Positions 47,223 through 54,252 of a stretch of DNA of 64,000 nt are shown here, piece by piece. Positions within the stretch are counted from its first letter, which is position 1. Every line of letters begins with the position of its first letter. The translations under genes and the position numbers were made by a program. Source of the DNA: Ruminococcus sp. AF46-10NS (GTDB lineage Bacteria > Bacillota > Clostridia > Lachnospirales > Lachnospiraceae); the NCBI RefSeq assembly GCF_003474435.1, contig NZ_QRNF01000017.1, positions 1 through 64,000 on the forward strand. Direction: 5' to 3'. The notes below the pieces were generated by a model that ran no database searches, had not been told where the DNA came from, and worked only from the letters and a program-made list of their open reading frames with translations.

Positions 47223-47526
47223 AAGTCTTGCCTCCTACTCTGGCCAGGCGATACCGGTTCAGTGTGTCATAGATCTGCTTCGGCGCATCATCAAAAGTGT
47301 AACTCTCTCCGCCCTCACTTCTGGACTTTTCCCCCTCCGTTCCCATCCGGTTCAAAGCGATCACGGCAAGATCCCTGACTGCTTTTTCAAGTCCAGTTTT
47401 TAATCGTGTCCGGTTTGTGTAAGACAGTACGAAAGCTTCTGCATCATCAAGAAGAATCTCTATGAGATCCTCATCTTTTTCTCCTGTCAAGGTCTGAACT
47501 CTTTCTATGTCTTTACTTTTCGCCAC
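47197..47526 (-). CDS. Head-tail adaptor (gp6-like connector)
   Basis: 109 aa, mostly helical. It has the typical start KDIERVQTLTGEKDEDLIEILLDDAEAFVLSYTNR, and later LEKAVRDLAVIALNRMG. This is the phage_connect_1-type adaptor between portal ring and tail. Confidence 0.85.
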   Translation of the reverse strand: MAKSKDIERVQTLTGEKDEDLIEILLDDAEAFVLSYTNRTRLKTGLEKAVRDLAVIALNRMGTEGEKSRSEGGESYTFDDAPKQIYDTLNRYRLARVGGKTYEAEKKQT

Positions 47527-47530
47527 AGGA

Positions 47531-47770
47531 TCATCCTTTCAAAATAGCAAGCAGATCTGCCTTGGCAAGGGAAGATACACCAGTCAGGCCTTTCTCCTTT
47601 GCAAGAGCTTTCAGCTCCTCAACTGTCATATCTTCAATATTCTTGCCGGCTTTCTCTTCTGGTACTGTATCTGGCTTTTTTTCTCCCATTGGCGTAAATC
47701 CATCGCTGATCAGCTTTTCTGCTGTTGTCCCATCAGCTTCTCTTTCCACATTTTTACGGATCAGTCTCAT
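47531..47770 (-). CDS. Small protein with Rho-N/SAP-like C-terminus
   Basis: 79 aa. The C-terminal 32 residues (MTVEELKALAKEKGLTGVSS and on) match the Rho termination factor N-terminal / SAP-like helix-extended-loop-helix. The start overlaps the capsid stop as ATGA, behind CAGGAGG. Such genes commonly follow the capsid gene; role unknown. Confidence 0.75.
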   Translation of the reverse strand: MRLIRKNVEREADGTTAEKLISDGFTPMGEKKPDTVPEEKAGKNIEDMTVEELKALAKEKGLTGVSSLAKADLLAILKG

Positions 47771-48698
47771 GCTTTTGCCTCCTGCATGCTCAGGTAGATG
47801 GAATTCAGTTTGTTGTCCAGAATCCACATATCATGGAAACGGCGGTAATCCATCTGCCATGCGTTCAGTTTCTGGTTTGTTGTCGGGTCAAAAATACGCA
47901 TGATATCCTGCTTTGTCACCGCGATCGGTGTTGTTACCGGGCAGATGAAGAAGTTCAGGTTCTTTGCAGATGTTCCTTTTTCGTATCCACCTTTTTCCTG
48001 CCCGCTTGTTTTACCGTCATTAACCTTAACGGTTGTGTACATACGGTTGGAAGGTGTGGAAACCAGCGGTACGCCATCTACAGAAGGAACCTGGGTCTGA
48101 ATTCCACCTTTTGAGAACGTTACTGCTGTGATCTTACCCGCAAGCTCCAGCTCCAGTTCCATGATGAAATCCGGTGTTGCCTGGCAAATAAGAGCTCCGT
48201 TATAGTTTTCTCTTACCGCCTTGATTCCTTCTTTCAGCTTACGCAGGGCAGATGTTCCTGTTGCTCCTGGCACGTAAGATTCTCCGATCATTCCTGCCTT
48301 ATTGGCTGTGATTGTTTCAGTGGCCAGTTTGCTAATACGGTATGCGTCAATCTCCGGAACTACCTGTGTTCTCTGGAACTCTCCCATAATCGCGCTAGCT
48401 GTTGGGATAAAGTTTGTTTCATTAATGTCCATCGGATCAATCTGAAACAGACGGCCACGATCCTGTGTCATTTTTCTTGTTTCGTACTCCAGGGTAACGG
48501 AACCGCGCTGATATCCATTCTCACGGTCATAGTCACCCATTCCCTGAACGTTCATTTTCGGGATCTTTACCTCGCACCGCCGTTATAGATCACCTGACCG
48601 GCATTGGCATCCATCCAGCCGGTGGTTGCTTCCCGGACAGCGATCTTATCAAGCTGTGTCATGAATAAGGTTGCTGTTGCTAAAGTGTTGATTGCCAT
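47767..48698 (-). CDS. Major capsid protein, frameshifted in this sequence
   Basis: The start at 48698 (behind AAGGAGA) reads AINTLATATLFMTQLDKIAV to YNGGA and then hits a stop. The rest is in another frame from VKIPKMNVQGMGDYDREN to the end. One G is missing near 48572 (GCGAGGTAAAG for GCGGAGGTAAAG). The repaired ~310-aa protein has the E-loop/P-domain pattern of an HK97-fold capsid. A sequencing error is more likely than a dead capsid gene. Confidence 0.88.
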
Positions 48699-48716
48699 TG
48701 TTTATTCACTCTCCTT

Positions 48717-49352
48717 TTAGAAAATACCCATCATCGCATTGTATACCTGCTTTTCAAGGGCTTCCTGTGTGTTAGTTTCCGGTGCTTTTTTCGGAGGCTT
48801 ACCGCCTTTCAATTTCTCATCTACTGCCTTTTCAACAGCTGTCTGGAATGCTTTCTTGACAGTTTCCATTGATTTCTTGCAGGCATCCGCATCTGTATAA
48901 TTCAGTACTTCTGCAAGTTCTGTCGGAAGTCCCTCGTCTGACAGAGAGTTCTTTGCCTCTGCCATGAGCTCGCTTCTGGTTACTGCTGCCTCCCTGTCGG
49001 AAAGTTCCTTTTCTTTTTTCTTCTGCATGTACTGTGCTTTTTCTTCCTTGGTCATCTTGGCCAGCTTCTCAGCCTCGGAAAGCTTATCATCTGTCAGTGC
49101 CTGCCACTTCTCCTGTGCGTTTGTCACTGCTGTATTGACCGCCTTCTGGACGCGTCTGTCAAACTCAGCCTGGTTGCTGCCTGTTTTCAGGAAATCATCA
49201 AAGGATGGAGTGTTGTCCCCTCCTTCGCCACCTGTACCTTCGCCAGATCCGCCGCCATTGCCCTCACCGACCCCAGCACCGTCTCCGCCTTCTGCGAATA
49301 ACTGCAGGTTCATTGGAACTTTACACATTGCTTTGAATAATTTGTTTCTCAT
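48717..49352 (-). CDS. Capsid scaffold protein (DUF4355-like)
   Basis: 211 aa: a Gly-rich low-complexity stretch (about 20-45), then a long charged coiled coil (55-150) and a C-terminal basic end. The sequence NLQLFAEGGDGAG near the start is typical for DUF4355 scaffolds. Placed just before the capsid gene. Confidence 0.85.
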   Translation of the reverse strand: MRNKLFKAMCKVPMNLQLFAEGGDGAGVGEGNGGGSGEGTGGEGGDNTPSFDDFLKTGSNQAEFDRRVQKAVNTAVTNAQEKWQALTDDKLSEAEKLAKMTKEEKAQYMQKKKEKELSDREAAVTRSELMAEAKNSLSDEGLPTELAEVLNYTDADACKKSMETVKKAFQTAVEKAVDEKLKGGKPPKKAPETNTQEALEKQVYNAMMGIF

Positions 49353-49441
49353 GTCTTTTCCTTTCTGCCCAGCCTATTCGTTCTCACGCCCGGGCCATTC
49401 AGTTTGTGGAATCCGCTTCTTTAACGCCTGGCGAAAAAAGG

Positions 49442-49472
49442 CATAAAAATAAGACGCTTCACCCTGCGTCTC
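49442..49472 (-). terminator. Intra-operon hairpin before the scaffold gene
   Basis: On the minus strand GAGACGC and GCGTCT pair and TTATTTTTATG follows. It may attenuate or process the late transcript. Confidence 0.5.
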
Positions 49473-49493
49473 AACGGGAGATCTGCGGATCAC

Positions 49494-49658
49494 CTATTCC
49501 TTTCCTTTGGCTGCTGCCTTTGCCTCACTCACTGCCTCAGCAACGCCTTCACTGATCAGATGTGTTCCTCTCTCTTTTGTTACTTCCAGGACAGTCCCTT
49601 CTTCAACAACTTCCTTTAAACAGATATCGCTGTATCTTTTGGTGCATTTCACTTTCAT
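49494..49658 (-). CDS. 54-aa head-region protein
   Basis: MKVKCTKRYSDICLKEVVEE and an Ala/Lys-rich end. I start at ATG 49658, behind GGGAGGTGAGG. Its beta pattern (EGTVLEVTKERGTHLISEGVAE) resembles small head-decoration or chaperone proteins located before scaffolds. Function unknown. Confidence 0.6.
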   Translation of the reverse strand: MKVKCTKRYSDICLKEVVEEGTVLEVTKERGTHLISEGVAEAVSEAKAAAKGKE

Positions 49659-49675
49659 GGTCCTCACCTCCCCTC

Positions 49676-49740
49676 TGTTGCGCCGGCTCAATTAGTAAAA
49701 ATGGGTATAAAAAGACCACCGGCCATTTCTGACTGGTGGT
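49676..49740 (-). promoter_or_regulatory. Terminator plus GCCGGCGC module (copy 2)
   Basis: On the minus strand ACCACCAGTCAGAAATGGCCGGTGGT is followed by CTTTTTATACCC, then AATTGAGCCGGCGCAACA and a ribosome site. The order mirrors copy 1 at 34328-34379. The hairpin is a good intrinsic terminator, yet capsid genes lie downstream, so either read-through or a new promoter is needed. Confidence 0.55.
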
Positions 49741-49744
49741 ATCT

Positions 49745-49969
49745 CTACTCGATCACTTCAATTTTCTTAATTTCAGGTTCTGTCAGCTCCGTCAAATATG
49801 AACATCCTTCTTCCTGGACGCATATAGAAGCTACTTCCGGTTCATTATCAAGCGGCTGTGTAAAGTATTGGTTTATTCCTTCGAATATTTTTCCATCTTT
49901 ACACGTTACCCTTATCTTCTTTTCAGATGTTTCCATCATCTTTTCCTGCATTTCAGTTATTTCTGCCAT
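49745..49969 (-). CDS. 74-aa protein after the MuF-toxin gene (possible immunity protein)
   Basis: Acidic small protein: KKIRVTCKDGKIFEGINQYF, then EVASICVQEEGCSYLTELTEPE, a pattern that looks like an Sm/LSm-type small barrel. It starts only 2 nt after the stop of the toxin-bearing MuF gene (TAAAATG), and a terminator follows. The pairing suggests an immunity partner or a chaperone. Inference only. Confidence 0.6.
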   Translation of the reverse strand: MAEITEMQEKMMETSEKKIRVTCKDGKIFEGINQYFTQPLDNEPEVASICVQEEGCSYLTELTEPEIKKIEVIE

Positions 49970-49970
49970 T

Positions 49971-51509
49971 TTATTTCTCCCTCGGCTTCGCCGGAACTAC
50001 ATGAACCCCATTTTTCGAATAATGGATTGTTGCAATGTCGGTCGGAAGTTCGTTTCCTTTAAGATCCTTGTAAACCCCAATATTCTTCCTCATGGTTACA
50101 ACTTCTTTGTGGTTCCAATGTCCTTGTCTGTCTCTTTGAATTTTACCCGTACCAGCATACTTGTTCACAAGATCCTGAGCTTCTTTTATATCTGTTGTCA
50201 GATAGCTCCTGCCGTCAATATAATTATTATGTCCCAAAATATGTTTGCCTTGCTTGCCTTCTTCTATTTGTTTCGGATAATCTTTTGAACGTATCTTTTC
50301 CTGAAGCTGTGTATCCTGATATTTTCGCTGTAACTTCTCCCATTTCTCAGGTTCATTATACTTCATTTCCTGGAAGTCTGCAAAATATTTTGGCATGTCT
50401 TTTTTAAGTAGTTCCCGATACTGATCATACTGTTTCCTGTCCGATGCAGCGTTTTTAACTGCTTTTTCCTGGGTTTCTGCTTTTGGATTTCCTTTGACGT
50501 ATTTCTCATACCACTGTTCGTAGGTCATATCCGCAGGAACCATCTCTGCATGCCCTGTTTCCGGGTTGTAGGCACTTCTTTTCATGTTCCTGAGAATTTC
50601 TTTGTCTATAACAGAAATTGTTGTAGAGCGGCAATATGGATGCATGGGCGGATAGTTCACTCCGGCTTTCCGGTCTTTCACTGGAAAAACCTTTCCATCC
50701 AACTCTCGGCAGATCTTACTGGTACGAAGATCCAACACAGCCACATAGCGATAATTCTTGATCCCGCAGTCAATATAACTCTGTGCAGTCAATTCTCCTG
50801 CCATGTAACAGGATTCTGTTCTTACCAATCGCCTGGCCTGCTTTGCTCCCCCTCCGCACTGGGCCTGGATGGATTCCGCTGTTTCCCGGTCTGTCCGGCC
50901 GGTAAGGAGGCTGATCAGCAATTCATCCTTCAAGGAATCTGCAAGCTGCTGTGTGTTCTGCCAGATACGGTCTGAAAAATGTTTTCCGGACCATTTCATC
51001 TGCAGAGCCTGGTCGATCTGTTTCCTGCTCACATGAGAAAAATTGAATGCCAGACCGGTTTCTTTCTGCATGTTGTAAATGGAATGATAATAGGCTTTTT
51101 CTCCAAGCTGTTCCAGAAGTTTGGTATCGAACTGTTTCTCCTGCTGGTATACCTGCTGCATCACCGTATCTACCTGCGACATGAGATCCTGCAAGCGCTC
51201 CAGTCTTGCACGGTACGCCGGAGCTTCCAGCTGTTTCAGGATCTCACTGTCCTTTTTCCGGTTCTGGAGTTCCTGTTTCAGCTGATCAATGGAGTTTTTA
51301 TCCTGTATGGAATTTATGATCTGCCAGGCTTCTGTTTCTGACAGACCATACTTTGTCATAAACTTCTCAAAGATATCTCTTGCAGCATATTCCAGCTGGA
51401 GGGAAGCTTTCCGGTATACCCTGGCAATAAGATCTGCTGTTTCTTCTGCGTCTTCCATGAACTGATACATATCCCAGGCAGATCTCTGCTTCCAGTATTT
51501 CCTACTCAT
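49971..51509 (-). CDS. MuF/SPP1 gp7-like minor head protein with C-terminal Ntox50-like domain
   Basis: 512 aa. Residues about 180-310 are the phage Mu F-like domain (ARRLVRTESCYMAGELTAQSYID; RTSKICRELDGKVFPVKD; YPPMHPYCRSTT with conserved Cys and His). The C-terminal ~95 residues (KQGKHILGHNNYIDGRSYLT and IGVYKDLKGNELPTDIATIHYSKNGVHVVPAKP in two parts) match polymorphic toxin type 50, a predicted RNase. The protein would be packed in the head and could be delivered with DNA. Its start overlaps the portal end by 8 nt. Confidence 0.88.
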   Translation of the reverse strand: MSRKYWKQRSAWDMYQFMEDAEETADLIARVYRKASLQLEYAARDIFEKFMTKYGLSETEAWQIINSIQDKNSIDQLKQELQNRKKDSEILKQLEAPAYRARLERLQDLMSQVDTVMQQVYQQEKQFDTKLLEQLGEKAYYHSIYNMQKETGLAFNFSHVSRKQIDQALQMKWSGKHFSDRIWQNTQQLADSLKDELLISLLTGRTDRETAESIQAQCGGGAKQARRLVRTESCYMAGELTAQSYIDCGIKNYRYVAVLDLRTSKICRELDGKVFPVKDRKAGVNYPPMHPYCRSTTISVIDKEILRNMKRSAYNPETGHAEMVPADMTYEQWYEKYVKGNPKAETQEKAVKNAASDRKQYDQYRELLKKDMPKYFADFQEMKYNEPEKWEKLQRKYQDTQLQEKIRSKDYPKQIEEGKQGKHILGHNNYIDGRSYLTTDIKEAQDLVNKYAGTGKIQRDRQGHWNHKEVVTMRKNIGVYKDLKGNELPTDIATIHYSKNGVHVVPAKPREK

Positions 51510-52913
51510 CTACCTTTTCCTCATCATCCGGATCCTGTTCTGGTGGGGTATTGTCCTTCAAGCCAAAGACTTCCTGCTGCCGCTTTAATTCTTCTTCTGC
51601 TTCTTCTTTCACAGCTGCAAGCTCTTCATCTACATTTTCTACAAACGGAATCTGTGCCAGAAGTGTTCTTCTGCTTACAACGCCTTTCAGATTGGATACC
51701 ATCTGTGAGATCTCAAGAAGATTTTTAGGAAGAGCTCTGGTGAATATCATTGTAATTCCCATCATGTCAATATTGACGCCTTTCATTGCAAGGAATTTAC
51801 AGAAAATCCTCATTCTTTTTCTCAGGCCCTTACGATAATATCTGGTCTTAATTTTGGTAATATTCTCCATACCCAGAAGCTTGAATTCCATAGCCACGCC
51901 GCTGACATTGCCACTAAAATTTTCGTCTGTCATGCAAGGAATGTGCGAAATTTATGGATATCCTGTTCAATGGCTTTCTTGAGGATCTCCACTCCATTCT
52001 CATCAAATGTCCTTGTTAGATACTCTGCCTTCGCCGTATCGGGCATCTCAAGAATTTTATATTCTTTTAAACGTGCTTTTGCTTTTCGAATACTTTCGTC
52101 TTCACCCTCAGTATCTGATTCGTCCTCATCCGTCAGCAATGTTCCGTAAATAGCCAAAATTGCATCAATGAACTGCTCTTTATCGGTTATACGATCGCTC
52201 ATCAGTGCGTTGTACGCATCAATCAGAGGTATCTGTAGTTCAAAATCTCCGATTGCCAGTTTATTGTTTAAATATTCAATGATCGGAATTTCACTAAGGT
52301 AATGTGGCACTGCCTGTTCTGTGGTTGGCTGGTATATGTTGCTGTTTTCAATATCTAACTCGTATTTATAATTTGGGGTTACTACCGTAGCTCTGTAATG
52401 ATCCGGTCGCATTTCAGAATCATCTTTTCGGATATAGTAATAAACAGCAAAGAGTTCATTTTCCTCTATGCTGTCGTCCTTTACCACAAAAGTATTTTCG
52501 GCAGATATATTCTTAGTTACTAAGTAATTTTCATTTTCTTTTACATAGATATATTCGTAGGCTATGCCATAAATAGACAGCTCCAGGCCATTGTCTCCGT
52601 CCGTCTCATCAGCTTCTGCAGTCTGCAGAGCATCTGTAAGTGGTGTGATAACTGCTTCAGATTTATAAGTTACAGGGTTACCAATGAAGTAACTACTGGC
52701 TGTATCTGAGATATCTTTTGCATGATTGCACACCAGCTTGTTTTTCCTTTTTTCTTTTAGGATCTCATGATCTCCACCGTAATAACGCATTTTCTTTTGC
52801 AGTCGTTCAACCATGCTGATATGTTTGCTGATCAGCTGACGAATCACCTGCTTGTTTGGATTTAACTCATCGAAATCTTCTCTTGGTATTGTAAATGTGT
52901 GTATTTTTCTCAC
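51502..52913 (-). CDS. Portal protein (SPP1 gp6 type), frameshifted in this sequence
   Basis: Two frames together encode a ~470-aa portal. The first reads IHTFTIPREDFDELN to EQDIHKF. The second continues as (S)HIPCMTDENFSGNVSGVAM to the end at 51502. One A or T is missing near 51948 (AAATTTCGCAC for AAATTTTCGCAC). Motifs such as MRYYGGDHEIL and ASSYFIGNPVTY are typical. The start is unclear: a GTG at 52913 overlaps the TerL stop (GTGA), but the AAGGAGG fits better with an AUA 8 nt downstream. Confidence 0.85.
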
Positions 52914-53176
52914 CTCCTTATCTCTCGGAAACGTGCAACTTTTCTGCCGATTATGGTGCTGCATAGGTACCTCACAGCGTCACAACAATTGTGCACAATA
53001 AAACCACCACAAACACTAAAGTTGTGGTGGTTCTTAACTTCCATATTATAAACGTCAGCTTTGCCTATTTTTTCTATATTTTTTATTCCTACAAATTGGA
53101 CAGAATTTTGTTTTATTGTATTTATTTGCAATATATTCCTCTCCGCAAAAACTACAAATTTTCGTAATATTATCAA
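52910..53176 (-). CDS. C-terminal intein half fused to the last 25 residues of TerL
   Basis: The frame ends NIEKIGKADVYNMEV, then HHNFSVCGGFIVHN, the blocks F and G of an intein with the penultimate His and terminal Asn. The next residue is Cys (+1). The C-extein CCDAVRYLCSTIIGRK and so on is the TerL end; its Asp in CDAVRY is the third nuclease carboxylate. The start of the translated product is uncertain: the ATG at 53176 is inside HNH coding sequence in another frame. It may be translated as a fusion to HNH if the A-run at 53079-53084 is one base too long. Confidence 0.85.
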   Translation of the reverse strand: MIILRKFVVFAERNILQINTIKQNSVQFVGIKNIEKIGKADVYNMEVKNHHNFSVCGGFIVHNCCDAVRYLCSTIIGRKVARFREIRR

Positions 53177-53673
53177 CGCCTATTTTTCTTCTGTATGCAC
53201 TCTTGCAATTATTGCAACAAAATTTTGATTTAGTCTGTGGTGACTGAAATTCTTTTCCGCACATAAGGCAATTGAATTTATGTACTTGATATAGTTTCTC
53301 TTTCATTTTTTCATAATGCATTTTGTGCCATTCATGGCCAGCTTTACTACTGTGCCACTCCTTCGCTTTGATAGATGCTTTTTCTATATTTTTTTCGTGC
53401 CCGATCTCTCTGCTCATCTGTCAGCATCGAACCATGTAGTTGCTCATGTTCCGTAGCCAACAACAATTGAAGGTTTTTGATATTATTATTACTTTTATCT
53501 CCATCCATGTGATGAATATGGTATCCTTTTGGTACTGGACCATTGAAATATTCCCAAACATACACATGCATCCGTTTTCTCTTTCCCTCGTCCGCTGTGG
53601 CACATAAATAGTATCCAGTTTTACCATCACGTGTAAATCTTTTTCCGTCAAAGAATTGAAATTTTTCGGGCAT
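53055..53673 (-). CDS. HNH homing endonuclease inside the TerL intein, frameshifted
   Basis: The first frame (ATG 53673, behind AAGGAG) has the HNH_3-type core: MHVYVWEYFNGPVPKGYHIHHMDGD with the HH pair and NNIKNLQLLLATEHEQLHG. A second frame continues the family C-terminal part: KASIKAKEWHSSKAGHEWHKMHYE and two CxxC zinc pairs (CLMCGKEF; CSFCGEEY). The shift lies at seven T on the plus strand (53389-53395); six would restore it. The start overlaps the stop of the 75-aa ORF (TGATG), so the two are coupled. Confidence 0.8.
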
Positions 53674-53900
53674 CAACAACACTCCTTCCAGATGGCAGTT
53701 GCTTGCTGAAAACCACCTTTAAATGCTTCAATTCGTTCTGCAATAACGCAGTCCATAATTAGTTCATCTATTTCATTGAATTTCTGAAAACTCAGTTTTC
53801 CTCTCAATTCTTTTTCTATTCTTCTATAAATAGCTGTCAATTCCTCGCTATTTATTTGTTCTTCTGACCACTCTCTGTATAATTTTTCAATCTGGCTCAT
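53673..53900 (-). CDS. 75-aa protein in the intein cassette
   Basis: MSQIEKLYREWSEEQINSEE and on; helical, acidic, with AIYRRIEKELRGKLSFQKFNEIDELIMD. Start at 53900, behind AAAGGAG. It is coupled to the HNH gene by TGATG. Similar small proteins are seen in Lachnospiraceae phages but none has a known role. Confidence 0.65.
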   Translation of the reverse strand: MSQIEKLYREWSEEQINSEELTAIYRRIEKELRGKLSFQKFNEIDELIMDCVIAERIEAFKGGFQQATAIWKECC

Positions 53901-53935
53901 AAACAAAAACTCCTTTCAAATTTTGGTTCTTGAAA

Positions 53936-53977
53936 GAAGCTTCCATCTGCATTATAATATTTACAGAAGGAAACTTC
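53936..53977. repeat. Hairpin upstream of the 75-aa ORF
   Basis: GAAGCTTCCATCTG pairs with CAGAAGGAAACTTC around a TATAAT-containing loop. Possibly a regulatory hairpin or a promoter region. Confidence 0.45.
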
Positions 53978-53985
53978 TACTTGCT

Positions 53986-54025
53986 ATAAGGAATTCCAAT
54001 CTTTGGTCGGGGCGGAATTCCTTAT
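53986..54025. repeat. Inverted repeat ATAAGGAATTCC
   Basis: Perfect 12-bp arms at 53986-53997 and 54014-54025, right after the 57-aa ORF. Followed by seven T only on the plus strand, so on the minus strand it may act as an RNA processing or stabilising hairpin. Confidence 0.6.
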
Positions 54026-54195
54026 TTTTTTAATTCTTCGCTGATTTTTTCATCAAGCCATTCTTTTTTTGTGGTGTTCTTTTCTTTAAGTTTTTCTTCA
54101 AAACGCATCATTTTTTCTTTTTCTATCTCAACATGAAACGCTTTAAATTTTTCTCTGCGCTCTTTGAAATACTCAGCTCTGCTTTTCGCTTCTAC
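54022..54195 (-). CDS. 57-aa ribbon-helix-helix-like protein in the intein cassette
   Basis: An open frame of 57 codons ending KTKKEWLDEKISEELKK-like (TTKKEWLDEKISEELKK). The part FKAFHVEIEKEKMMRFEEKL then KKEWLDEKI fits beta-helix-helix. No normal start codon is present: the frame opens with GTA just after a stop, behind AAGGAGG. A small sequencing error near 54195 may hide the ATG. It lies just downstream of a palindrome and a sigma-A promoter, which suits an autorepressor. Confidence 0.55.
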   Translation of the reverse strand, partial: VEAKSRAEYFKERREKFKAFHVEIEKEKMMRFEEKLKEKNTTKKEWLDEKISEELKK

Positions 54196-54210
54196 TTATC
54201 CCACCTCCTT

Positions 54211-54245
54211 GTTGCATGTAACAATATTAACATGTTACATGCAAC
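54211..54245. promoter_or_regulatory. Palindromic operator-like site
   Basis: GTTGCATGTAAC (54211-54222) and GTTACATGCAAC (54234-54245) form a perfect 12-bp inverted repeat with an 11-nt spacer. It overlaps the spacer and -10 of the promoter at 54024-54052 on the minus strand (see next entry), as an operator would. Confidence 0.75.
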
Positions 54246-54252
54246 AAGTCAA
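54224..54252 (-). promoter_or_regulatory. Sigma-A promoter inside the intein
   Basis: On the minus strand TTGACT (54247-54252), a 17-nt spacer and TAATAT (54224-54229). The -35 box includes the TGA stop codon of the N-intein frame. It would drive the small ORFs, HNH and C-intein independently of the terminase promoter. Confidence 0.7.
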
